Shown piece by piece: positions 18,396 through 26,654 of a DNA stretch of 55,133 nucleotides. The position numbers and the translations under genes were made by a program. Below the pieces are notes generated by a model. It saw nothing but the letters and a program-made list of their open reading frames with translations. It searched no databases and was not told the origin of the DNA. Source of the DNA: CAYQTE01 sp964420285 (lineage in GTDB: Bacteria; Planctomycetota; Phycisphaerae; Tepidisphaerales; Tepidisphaeraceae); contig CAYQTE010000027.1 of NCBI GenBank assembly GCA_964420285.1, positions 1 to 55,133 on the forward strand, given 5' to 3'. Position 1 is the first letter of the stretch. Each line of letters opens with the position of its first letter.

Positions 18396-19817
18396 TCAAT
18401 TTTGCGATTCTCCGCGGGCACGGGCGTATTGCGAATCGTTGCGGTTTGCCATCGCCCAGGCGGCGGCCGGATCGAGGGGCCGCCACGCCGCGACCCGGCC
18501 CGGCCGTGCCGGATGGCAGACGCCCGGCCAGACGGTCAGCCAGCCGAGAGTCACCCAAAGCGGGAGAAGTTGGGAATAGCTCGTTGTCACGGTGATACCG
18601 ATGAACCAAACCCCCAGCAGAGCGGCCAGGACAACGCCGCCCCTGGCTTGGCGCCCGATGTTCACAAGATAGCGCAATATCGCCAGCATGACGAACAGGC
18701 CGATCATTCCGGTCTGATAAAGGAACGACAGGGTAAGGCTCCATGTGGTTTGAAATTCGGATGCGGCGGCCATGCGCGGGGCGAGCATTCCCATTCCCAT
18801 GCCGAAGATGAAAGTCAGCGGGCCGCCTTCCATCAGGAGTTTGAGCCCGATCCACAGGGATTTCGCCCGGCTCTGCCAGGACTGATCCACGTCGAGCGGT
18901 ATCTCTACGCGAGTGCTCATCGACCGAATGAGCAGCATGGTTAACAGCGGCAGCGCGATGCCGAAGACCGCCAGAACGACCAGAAATCCCCGCATCGTGG
19001 CTCGGCTCCGCACCAGCCATATCAACGCAAACAGCAGCGCCGCCGCCACCGTGACCATCGCGTGCCCCGACCGCGATAGAATTATCAGACCCAGACCGCC
19101 CACGGCCGCAACCGCGAACAGCGTCCGCTGCCACCGCGTCGGCCGCTCTTTCAGTTGCACCAGCCCGAACAATTCGGCAATCCAGAACAACACCCAGGGC
19201 GCCAGCGAACTGGACATGGCCGATGGCTCAGGAAAAATGCCAAAAGGCCGTTGAATGTATCGGACGATCGTCGGCGCTGTTTCCTGAACGCTCAGGAATC
19301 CCGGATTGACATAGAGAAACAGCAGCGGAAATTTCCCGTGGGAGAAGGCATATACCTGCCAAAACCCCACGGCCGTGTGAAGAACCACCGCCCAGGCAAT
19401 TCCGCCGAGCAGGCTCAGCGAATACCGGGGTGCCAGGAATTGAGCGGCGGTCAGCGCGGTCAGGGAAATGGCCAGGCTGGCCAGCGCCTTGAAGCAGAGG
19501 CTGATATTTCCGTCATTGACGAGGCCCACCTTGACGACCGACAGAGCGGCCGGCGCCAGCAGCAGGGGCAGCAGGAAGAACGGCTTGTTCCTCCAGGAAA
19601 CAGTCAGCGCCATGGCCACAATCAACAGCGACAGCACATTTCCCAGTTGAATTCCCGTGTGTTCGCCGACGGAGATGGCCGGGTATGGGATGAACGCAAC
19701 GAAGCCGAACAGGGCGGCCAGCGCGCGGCCGCCGCGCAGGTGAGAGAGCCGCCCGCGCTCAAACGGCGCCGGATCGGTCCTGCCCTGTTCAGGAAACTGT
19801 GACAACGCGGCAATCAT
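18396..19817 (-). CDS. O-antigen ligase / Wzy-like membrane protein
   Basis: The 473-residue product has roughly ten to twelve hydrophobic spans and a long periplasmic loop near residues 290-350 (SMSTRVEIPLDVDQSWQSRA), the layout of the O-antigen ligase/polymerase family. The segment FGIFPEPSAMSSSLAPWVLF around residue 190 matches the conserved EPS-polymerase region that precedes the big loop. Such proteins polymerise or ligate lipid-linked glycan units in the inner membrane. With a flippase and Wzc-like kinase in the same operon, a polymerase role is the more likely. It overlaps the upstream GT gene by 29 bases. The hydrophilic N-terminal 30 residues suggest the true start could be slightly later. 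Confidence 0.82.
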   Translation of the reverse strand: MIAALSQFPEQGRTDPAPFERGRLSHLRGGRALAALFGFVAFIPYPAISVGEHTGIQLGNVLSLLIVAMALTVSWRNKPFFLLPLLLAPAALSVVKVGLVNDGNISLCFKALASLAISLTALTAAQFLAPRYSLSLLGGIAWAVVLHTAVGFWQVYAFSHGKFPLLFLYVNPGFLSVQETAPTIVRYIQRPFGIFPEPSAMSSSLAPWVLFWIAELFGLVQLKERPTRWQRTLFAVAAVGGLGLIILSRSGHAMVTVAAALLFALIWLVRSRATMRGFLVVLAVFGIALPLLTMLLIRSMSTRVEIPLDVDQSWQSRAKSLWIGLKLLMEGGPLTFIFGMGMGMLAPRMAAASEFQTTWSLTLSFLYQTGMIGLFVMLAILRYLVNIGRQARGGVVLAALLGVWFIGITVTTSYSQLLPLWVTLGWLTVWPGVCHPARPGRVAAWRPLDPAAAWAMANRNDSQYARARGESQN

Positions 19818-20997
19818 CGGTGCTGCTCTGCTCCTGAAAAGTCAGTGCGTATCCCCGCAGTGTCGCCCGGGCCGATTCGTCCCACGAAAAATGTTCCCTG
19901 GCCCGGCGGATGTGCCCGGCCAGCACGCTGGATTGTTCCGCGGAAAAGAGCGTGCGGACGGCGGCCACCAGGGCCGGCGCCGTCGGCTGGCGGAAGACCG
20001 AGCCGATGTGAAATTCATCGACGACATCGCTCAGGCCGCCGACGCGGCTGCAGACGACCGGGATTTCGTGCGACAAGGCGAGAAAGATGACCCCGCTCTG
20101 GGCCGTGAATTCGCGAGTGTAAGGAAGGAGAATCGCGCTGTGGCTGGCGAACAGCGACGCGGTTTCCTCGTCGGTGACAAAGCGATCGATCACGTCGATC
20201 CTGGCGCCGCCGGCCACAAGCCGCCGGACCGTCGGCATGACCTCGTTGTAGAAGTATCCCGCTTCGCGCGGCGCGCCGGCGATGGTCAATTGAAACTCGG
20301 GAAGTTGCGGCATCGCATCAAGCACAAGATCCAGTCCCTTGTTGCGCCGCATGGTTCCGAAGAACAGCAGCCGCTTGTGACGCAAGCGTTGATCGAGCGA
20401 AGGGAGTTGCGACGGGTTTTGAACCGTCCACACGCCGTGAGGGGCGATCTCAATGGGCGGATGCGGGTGGCCCAGGAACGCCGACAATTCCTCGCGCACC
20501 TGCCCCGACAGAACGAACAGCCGGTCGCACAGCCGGCAGGCCAGACGGTGCCGCGCATCCCACGCCGCCCGCGGCAACAGCGGCGGATAAGCGTGCGGAT
20601 GAACGTAGTGGACGGTGAAAAACGCTTTCTTTCCCATGCGGTGGACGGCGCGCACCACCGTCGGCATCCAGAAATTGAATTCCTGGAAGTGAACACCCGC
20701 GATGTCCGGCCGGCTTTTCAGCCACGCGAGGAACCGCCTTTCTCGAACGGGATAATGAACCGCACGATTGGCCGCCCACGAAAGCCGATTGCGAAATTCC
20801 TTTTTGTGTACCAGTCGCGGAAGAACGCGGTGGACCGGATATTCCGATGAAAGAAATCGCTCCTCCAGATCCACGCTGGTGACCAATTCCACCGCGCAGG
20901 CGCCACTCCCGCGCCGCGTCAGGGCGACCATCATCTCCTGCACGTACAGCGGATGACCGCCACCGGCCGAAGGCATGTGCATGCAGACGCGATTCAT
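19789..20997 (-). CDS. glycosyltransferase family 4, variant catalytic motif
   Basis: I start at ATG 20997, with GGAG seven bases upstream and 20 bases after the flippase stop; the open frame back to 21072 would overlap the flippase gene. The 402-residue product opens with MHMPSAGGGHPLYVQEMM, has IEIAPHGVW at the domain junction and RLLFFGTMRRNKGLDLVLDA at the start of the C-terminal domain. Where most GT4 enzymes have EX7E, it has REFTAQSGVIFLALSHEIPV, the variant found in members that use a Ser/Gly-rich loop. It is predicted to build part of the repeat unit. Donor sugar is unknown. Confidence 0.85.
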   Translation of the reverse strand: MNRVCMHMPSAGGGHPLYVQEMMVALTRRGSGACAVELVTSVDLEERFLSSEYPVHRVLPRLVHKKEFRNRLSWAANRAVHYPVRERRFLAWLKSRPDIAGVHFQEFNFWMPTVVRAVHRMGKKAFFTVHYVHPHAYPPLLPRAAWDARHRLACRLCDRLFVLSGQVREELSAFLGHPHPPIEIAPHGVWTVQNPSQLPSLDQRLRHKRLLFFGTMRRNKGLDLVLDAMPQLPEFQLTIAGAPREAGYFYNEVMPTVRRLVAGGARIDVIDRFVTDEETASLFASHSAILLPYTREFTAQSGVIFLALSHEIPVVCSRVGGLSDVVDEFHIGSVFRQPTAPALVAAVRTLFSAEQSSVLAGHIRRAREHFSWDESARATLRGYALTFQEQSSTDDCRVVTVS

Positions 20998-21017
20998 CGA
21001 CGGCTCCGGCAAGACGC

Positions 21018-22538
21018 TTACGACGGACCCACTTCCACTTCGGCCGCAATGACCGATTCGGGGGACAGACACACGGCTTCATTCGCGCCGGGGCGCTTGG
21101 AGCGCCACGAGCGGGCCAGCGATGCGCGAAGGTCCAGAAAATTCAACGCGATCAGCACCACCACGTAGACCGCGGCTCCGGCCAATCCCTGTATCGACAA
21201 TGCGGCAAGGCCCCTGTACGAGCGCAGCGGCCAGATCACCAGCGCCATCGCCGCCGTCGCGATCATCACCTGCGCCAGCGGCCGCAGCGGCATGGGCATT
21301 GCGAAATAGCGGCGGCCGACCATGGCCGTCACCACGATGCTCACGATGTAAGCAATGACCGACGCACAGGCCGCCCCATTGATGCTCCAGCGCGGTATGA
21401 GAATCAGGTTGAGCCCGATATTCAGCGCTGCCACGATGAGCACGATCCAGACCTGGTGAATCGTCTCGTGGGCAAATTGAAACGCCGCATCCCAATGAAA
21501 CGCCTTGAACCCCGACAGGAACGCGCCCAGTGCCACCAGCGGTATGATCTCCGACGCCGTCGTGCGGAAGTTATTGCCGAGCAGGCACGCCGACACGCTG
21601 CCGGCCAGAATTCCCATCCCGACGACGGAGGGCACTCCGACGGCCAGCAGCAGCGACGCGTTGTGACGCATCTGCTCCTGCGCCGCCTCCTTCCCATGAT
21701 CCTCCAGGGCTCGAACCGCCAGCGGGTACATCGCCAGATTGATCGCATTCATCATCAGAAACAGCGTCCGGTTGGTCAGATCGACGGCGACCGAATAGAG
21801 CCCGGCCACATCCTCGCCCTTCAGCCAAGCGATCAGGAAGCGGTCCGAACTGCTGATGACGATCGCCAGCGTGCAGGTGATCGAGATCGGAACCGCGTAG
21901 CGCGCCACTTGTTGCAGCAGCCGGCGGTCAATTATGAGCCGCGCATCGCTCCAATCCCGCCGATAGGTAAACGCGACAGGGATCGCCATGCCGACGGCCA
22001 GGCCGGCCAAGCCTCCCCACCATCCCGCGCCGGCACGGATCAACGCTGCGCCCAGGAACGTCGCCAGGCACGAGCGCGTGAGCTGCAGGCTCATGAACCG
22101 CCACGGCATGATCTGCGCGCGGGTGTATTCGCAGAACATGTCGTAGGGCGTTTCCGCCACCAGAAGCGCACAGCCGATCAGCGACACGGCGCGCCACTGC
22201 CGCCACGCCGGAATCAGCCAGATGACAGCCGTACACGCGATCGCGATCGCCAGAAGTATTGTTGCCGACGACAGCAGCGTCGATTTCAGCGCCGCCGGAG
22301 CGTGCCGGTGCGCGGGCATGAATCGGACCAGTCCCAGCGGTATCCAGGTGAAGAACACCGCACTGATCAGGCCGACCGTCGCCATGACCAGGGCGTATTT
22401 GCCATAGCCGGCCGGGTCGAGCAGCCGTGAGAACAGGGGGATCGAGAGGAATGCAAAGACGCCCGGCAGTCCGCGCGCGATCAGGTAGATTCCCGCGTGG
22501 CGGATGAAGTTATGACTTTGTGGCTGCGTCTGTGCCAT
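21018..22538 (-). CDS. polysaccharide flippase (Wzx/MOP superfamily)
   Basis: The 506-residue protein has 12-14 hydrophobic segments across its whole length and begins with a typical flippase lead: HAGIYLIARGLPGVFAFLSI, then SRLLDPAGYGKYALV. It also contains SSDRFLIAWLKGEDVAGLYS near residue 235, characteristic of polysaccharide transporters of the MOP superfamily. It would flip undecaprenyl-diphosphate-linked repeat units to the periplasmic side. The gene follows the ATP-grasp gene by 60 bases, the longest gap in the front half of the operon, and a GT gene follows after 20 bases. Confidence 0.88.
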   Translation of the reverse strand: MAQTQPQSHNFIRHAGIYLIARGLPGVFAFLSIPLFSRLLDPAGYGKYALVMATVGLISAVFFTWIPLGLVRFMPAHRHAPAALKSTLLSSATILLAIAIACTAVIWLIPAWRQWRAVSLIGCALLVAETPYDMFCEYTRAQIMPWRFMSLQLTRSCLATFLGAALIRAGAGWWGGLAGLAVGMAIPVAFTYRRDWSDARLIIDRRLLQQVARYAVPISITCTLAIVISSSDRFLIAWLKGEDVAGLYSVAVDLTNRTLFLMMNAINLAMYPLAVRALEDHGKEAAQEQMRHNASLLLAVGVPSVVGMGILAGSVSACLLGNNFRTTASEIIPLVALGAFLSGFKAFHWDAAFQFAHETIHQVWIVLIVAALNIGLNLILIPRWSINGAACASVIAYIVSIVVTAMVGRRYFAMPMPLRPLAQVMIATAAMALVIWPLRSYRGLAALSIQGLAGAAVYVVVLIALNFLDLRASLARSWRSKRPGANEAVCLSPESVIAAEVEVGPS

Positions 22539-22598
22539 GGCATTTCACGCCGTCGCCGTGCCAACTCGCCGCGGCGAACCGGCCCATGTGTCGTCCGG

Positions 22599-23912
22599 TC
22601 AAACAGGTCTCGGTTCCGTTGGCTGCGCGCTGCGCGACGTTTGCGATTCGCTCGCCGCCACGCGCGGCACTGCGCCGCCGGCCGCCATTTGCCGCCAGCG
22701 CTTGATGCTCAGTTTCAGCAGCTTCCTGCCGCGAGCCAGCGCCGGAAGCGGATCGGTCCAGGCGAAATACGCGAACGTCTGGCGGTGCAGAAGGCCGGCG
22801 ATCCACCGTCCCGCCGTCAGTTCGCCCCGGCGGCGAAGGGCCAGGAACGACATCACATCCAGCGCCGGATCCCACAGCCGCAATCCCCGCTTGAAATTGA
22901 CCAGCGGCGTTTGCGGCAGGCCGACGATCCGGTTGTAGACGAATTCCGACAGATCAAATCCGCTGGCCGCCACCAGGCAATTCGCGGCGGTGAATCGCGC
23001 GTTGCATTCGATCAGTTTGTATTGGCCGTCGCGAGGATCCTTTTTGAATTCGACGTTGGCCAGCCCGCGCAGGCCGACGTGACGGAAGAGCCGCCGGCCG
23101 TGCTCGATGATGTCCGGTACCCAGTCGGTGATGTGATAGCAGGCCGGACCCATCCCGACGGGAAATCGCCGGATGATGCGCTTGGTAAAATCGAACAGCG
23201 CGGCGCACGATTCGTCCAGGTAGGTGTAATAGCTGCAAAGGCAGTCGTCGCCGCCGGGGATCAGTTCCATCAGCAGTACGTCGAGGCCGGCCGCATGCTC
23301 GGCATCGAGGACACGCAGCAATTCGTCGAAATTCGCCACCCGCTCGTGCTTCTGGCCGAAGCTCTTTTTTGCCTTGTGGGCCAACACCGGCTTGACGATG
23401 AGCGGGAAGACCAGCTCGTTTCGCAGCGAGATCACCTGCGACCGCGACTGGACCACCCAGAACGCCGGCGTGGGCACGCCCGCGGCACGGGCCGCCTGAT
23501 AGGTGCTGACTTTATTCAGCATCGCCATCTGCGCCGCCGGCGCTGATTCGTCCAGCTTGTATTTCTTGAGCAGTTGATCGCGATTTTGGCACAACGCCTG
23601 TATGGCCGCATCGCTGAACGCCAGCAGGACCGCGCCGCTGAGATAATCGGATTCACGGCCCAGCAGGAACTTCGCGCAGGTTTCCTCGAACGGGCCTTCG
23701 TCCGGCAAGATGACGGGCCGGCAATAGCGGCTGTGGCGGATGCAGCCGCCGGGTTCGCTTATGGCGTAAACGCGAATGCCGCGTCGACCCAGGCTGCGCG
23801 CCGCCGAGAGCGCGTTGGCTTCGCCGCCCAGCAGCACCACCGGCGGCAGCGCCATAGCGCCGTCGGCCCCGGCCCGATTGCGGGCGGAAACAGATTGAAC
23901 GGCGGAGGTCAT
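22599..23912 (-). CDS. ATP-grasp ligase (carboxylate-amine ligase-like)
   Basis: The 437-residue product begins with a Rossmann-like pre-ATP-grasp domain (PVVLLGGEANALSAARSLGR at about 24-43), then an ATP-binding core with LVFPLIVKPVLAHKAKKSFG and a late metal-binding segment KLIECNARFTAANCLV near residue 320. This is the carbamoyl-phosphate-synthase/D-aspartate-ligase type of ATP-grasp, which joins a carboxylate to an amine through an acyl phosphate. The start overlaps the preceding ATP-grasp gene by 4 bases (ATGA), so the pair is likely co-translated and works on one product. Amino-acid decoration of the polysaccharide or formation of a peptide-like modification is an inference from position. 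Confidence 0.83.
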   Translation of the reverse strand: MTSAVQSVSARNRAGADGAMALPPVVLLGGEANALSAARSLGRRGIRVYAISEPGGCIRHSRYCRPVILPDEGPFEETCAKFLLGRESDYLSGAVLLAFSDAAIQALCQNRDQLLKKYKLDESAPAAQMAMLNKVSTYQAARAAGVPTPAFWVVQSRSQVISLRNELVFPLIVKPVLAHKAKKSFGQKHERVANFDELLRVLDAEHAAGLDVLLMELIPGGDDCLCSYYTYLDESCAALFDFTKRIIRRFPVGMGPACYHITDWVPDIIEHGRRLFRHVGLRGLANVEFKKDPRDGQYKLIECNARFTAANCLVAASGFDLSEFVYNRIVGLPQTPLVNFKRGLRLWDPALDVMSFLALRRRGELTAGRWIAGLLHRQTFAYFAWTDPLPALARGRKLLKLSIKRWRQMAAGGAVPRVAASESQTSRSAQPTEPRPV

Positions 23913-25036
23913 GCCAGCGTCCCTTCAAGTTGATTGGCGACGGCGACATGTTCGCGCGGATGCGCCGGCGAGTCTTCCGCCAACAGCCGTTTCAGAACAT
24001 AATACGCGGCGGGAAACGCACCGTCGCGCTTGTGATAGTGGTAATAGAGGCCCGGCGGACTGTTGACTTCCAGGATCACGCCGCCGCAGTCCGCCAGCGA
24101 CACCGCGGGATTGGGCGTGATGACATCGATGCCCGCGAAGCGCACGCGCAGCGCCTCGACGGCCTGTCGCCCAGCCTCGACAATCGCCGGGTGCAGCAGG
24201 TGCGTGACCGTCGAGTTATCCAGGCCGGAGTTGTCGTTGACGACGGTCTTGAGCGTTACCACACGTCCCTCGGCGGGCACGGAGCGCAGCGAAAGGCCCT
24301 GTCGCCCCAGCGTCTGCCGCATGTCGAAATCCTTTGGTATCAACACCTGTGACAAGGCATCGCGCTCTTCGAGCCGCTGTTCGTTGGCGCGGCGCACCAG
24401 TGCTGCGACACTCGACCGGCCGTCGCCGATGACGCTGGGCGGGCGACGCACGAAGGCATCGATGAGCTGACCGTCCAGGTACAGCAGGCGGTAGTTGTCA
24501 CCTTGAATCTGCTCTTCGATCATGAGGTCGTTGCCGTAGGCGGCGGCGACGGCGATGGCACGCGCCAGATCGCGCCGGCGGCGGATGCCCGTGGTGACGC
24601 CGCGTCCGGCCCCGCCGTTGGCCGGCTTGACCACGCAACAGCCGGCGGCGGACCTGAGAAACTCGACCGCCGGCGCCACATGGTGCAGTGCAAAGCTCGC
24701 GTGGCGCGGAACCGGCAGGGCATGCTGTTGCAGAATCTGATGAACCAGGGGCTTTTCGTGCAGCAGGGCGCAGGTGACCGAGCTGTCGATTTCGCTGGTG
24801 TAATCGCACACGCGTGTCCGGCAGCCGTTGAGGTCTATTTCCGCGATCTGCCGTCCGATCGATTTCCACGACGCCCCCAGGCGCTGGGCGGCTTCCTGCC
24901 AGATCCGCTCGTAGAACGCCAGTTGGTGCTGGCGGATCTCCCGCCGATTCGTGTTTCGGTAGAAGACGAATCTCCGGGTCAGCTCCAGGAGATACATCCC
25001 CTCGAGCGTTGCGCGATTCAGCCAGATGTTGAACAT
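23909..25036 (-). CDS. ATP-grasp protein, RimK / cyanophycin-synthetase-like
   Basis: The 375-residue product carries a central ATP-grasp domain with CCVVKPANGGAGRGVTTGI near residue 133, GDNYRLLYLDGQLIDAFVRR near 192 and a metal-binding end GGVILEVNSPPGLYYHYH near 325. The closest recognisable pattern is the glutathione-synthase-like ATP-grasp of cyanophycin synthetase. An N-terminal stretch of about 100 residues is helical and not recognised. It lies 29 bases after the sugar-transferase stop and overlaps the second ATP-grasp gene. A GAGG ribosome site precedes the ATG. It probably adds an amino acid or amine to a carboxylate, but no substrate is evident. Confidence 0.83.
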   Translation of the reverse strand: MFNIWLNRATLEGMYLLELTRRFVFYRNTNRREIRQHQLAFYERIWQEAAQRLGASWKSIGRQIAEIDLNGCRTRVCDYTSEIDSSVTCALLHEKPLVHQILQQHALPVPRHASFALHHVAPAVEFLRSAAGCCVVKPANGGAGRGVTTGIRRRRDLARAIAVAAAYGNDLMIEEQIQGDNYRLLYLDGQLIDAFVRRPPSVIGDGRSSVAALVRRANEQRLEERDALSQVLIPKDFDMRQTLGRQGLSLRSVPAEGRVVTLKTVVNDNSGLDNSTVTHLLHPAIVEAGRQAVEALRVRFAGIDVITPNPAVSLADCGGVILEVNSPPGLYYHYHKRDGAFPAAYYVLKRLLAEDSPAHPREHVAVANQLEGTLA

Positions 25037-25065
25037 AAACCTCGTGCTTGCTACAGATCATCGGC

Positions 25066-26619
25066 TCAATAAGCGCCGCTTCCAATCAACACCGCGGCAA
25101 TGGTCTTGGCCAGCACATACACGTCCAGCCACGGCGACCAGTGACGGATGTAAAACTGGTCCAGCAGCACACGGCCGTCGTAATTGATGTCGTTGCGGCC
25201 CGAAACCTGCCACAGTCCGGAAATTCCCGGCCGCACGCTGGTGTAGAGGCGGAACACCTCGCCATATCGGGGCACTTCAGCCTGGACGATCGGCCGCGGA
25301 CCCACGAGGCTCATGTCGCCCCGCAGTACGTTCCAGAGTTGCGGCAATTCATCGATACTGGTGCGGCGGATAATCGCGCCAAGCCGGTTGATACGGGGAT
25401 CATCGCGCAACTTGTGATCACGCTTCCATTCGTCCTGAAATTCGGGATGGGCGGCCAGATATTGGCTCAGGACCGCGTCGGCATCGGCGCGCATGGATCG
25501 GAATTTCCATGCGGTGAACATTCTCCCGTGACGGCCGATCCGCTGCTGCCCATAGAAAATCGGACCGGGGCTGGTGAAGCGGATGAGAATCGCCGTCACC
25601 GCCATCAGAGGCAGCAGCAGCAGGAACAGGACACTGGCAATGGAGAGATCGATCGCCCGCTTGACGAATTGGAACGTAAACAGGAGCAGCCCGTTTCGCA
25701 CTTCGATGCCGCTGAGCCGCCCCAGATCGCGCGATGCGCCCCAGAGTGTCGGCAGCGTCGCCGTATCCGACAGAACCAGCAGGTGCGGAACCAGTTCGCG
25801 ATACCGATCCAGAACCTCGGCGAATTGCGCACTGGTCATGTCCGGCAGGGAAATGACCGCGTGCCGGATCGCCTGACCGCGCACGATTGAGTCGAGGATC
25901 GCCGGATCGTTGACCACCGGCACCACCGACGACCGGCAGCGCTGATCGATATCGGTGAGCAGCACCGGCCGCAAGCCCGAACGCGGCACGTTCAGCAGCG
26001 TTTTGGCGATCTGACTGGCGCCGTCGCCGGCGCCAATGACCAGCGTCGGATAACCCCAGGACTCAAACTGCGAGCCGATTTGGCGAACGATGTTGCGCAG
26101 CAGCGGCACCAGCACGGTCGCCGCCGGCATGGCCAGCACGCACCACAGCGGGAATGGCGGCACAAGAGCCCCGGCCGTCGCGGCGGCCAGCAGGCCGATC
26201 GATGTGATGTGCGTCAGTTGCCGAAACTCGATGACCGGATGCACCCAGATTTCCGTATACAAGTCATGCAGCCAGTAGGCGACGATCAGCGGAAGCAACG
26301 CCAGCGGCGCTGCGCCGCCGACGATCTGCGCCGCCGCCGGGCAGAGCCGCCGCACAATCGCCTGCACGATGATCCCCGCCAGGCAAAGCGCTACCGCGTC
26401 GGCCGACACAATCGGCAGCACCGTGCGGATGGCGCGCCGCGCCGAGATCCAGAACGCGGCCGAATCGCTGATGCTGCGATCGTCAATGGCTGTCGCCCGT
26501 TGCGATGCACGACCGGCCGGAGCCAGGCGTTGCCGCGCGGCGACCTGTGGGTCGGCGGTCGCGGTTGCCGTCCCGGCGCCGTCTTGCGGCCGAATTTGTT
26601 CGCTCAGGGAGATACTCAT
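25066..26619 (-). CDS. polyprenyl glycosylphosphotransferase (WbaP-like initiating sugar transferase)
   Basis: The 517-residue product has about four N-terminal membrane spans (60-190), a cytosolic nucleotide-binding-like domain (TLVIGAGDGASQIAKTLLNV, about 190-310), a fifth hydrophobic segment (VKRAIDLSIASVLFLLLLPL) and the C-terminal bacterial sugar-transferase domain. The last has FTAWKFRSMRADAD, RINRLGAIIRRTSIDELPQL with the catalytic Asp-Glu pair, and GDMSLVGPRPIV. These enzymes transfer hexose-1-phosphate to undecaprenyl phosphate and start repeat-unit synthesis in the inner membrane. It follows the Wzc-like kinase gene by 35 bases. Sequence layout favours the galactose-type WbaP subgroup, but the sugar is not provable. 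Confidence 0.92.
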   Translation of the reverse strand: MSISLSEQIRPQDGAGTATATADPQVAARQRLAPAGRASQRATAIDDRSISDSAAFWISARRAIRTVLPIVSADAVALCLAGIIVQAIVRRLCPAAAQIVGGAAPLALLPLIVAYWLHDLYTEIWVHPVIEFRQLTHITSIGLLAAATAGALVPPFPLWCVLAMPAATVLVPLLRNIVRQIGSQFESWGYPTLVIGAGDGASQIAKTLLNVPRSGLRPVLLTDIDQRCRSSVVPVVNDPAILDSIVRGQAIRHAVISLPDMTSAQFAEVLDRYRELVPHLLVLSDTATLPTLWGASRDLGRLSGIEVRNGLLLFTFQFVKRAIDLSIASVLFLLLLPLMAVTAILIRFTSPGPIFYGQQRIGRHGRMFTAWKFRSMRADADAVLSQYLAAHPEFQDEWKRDHKLRDDPRINRLGAIIRRTSIDELPQLWNVLRGDMSLVGPRPIVQAEVPRYGEVFRLYTSVRPGISGLWQVSGRNDINYDGRVLLDQFYIRHWSPWLDVYVLAKTIAAVLIGSGAY

Positions 26620-26654
26620 GGTTCTTCTGGCCTTTGCTCACACCGGCGCCATGA

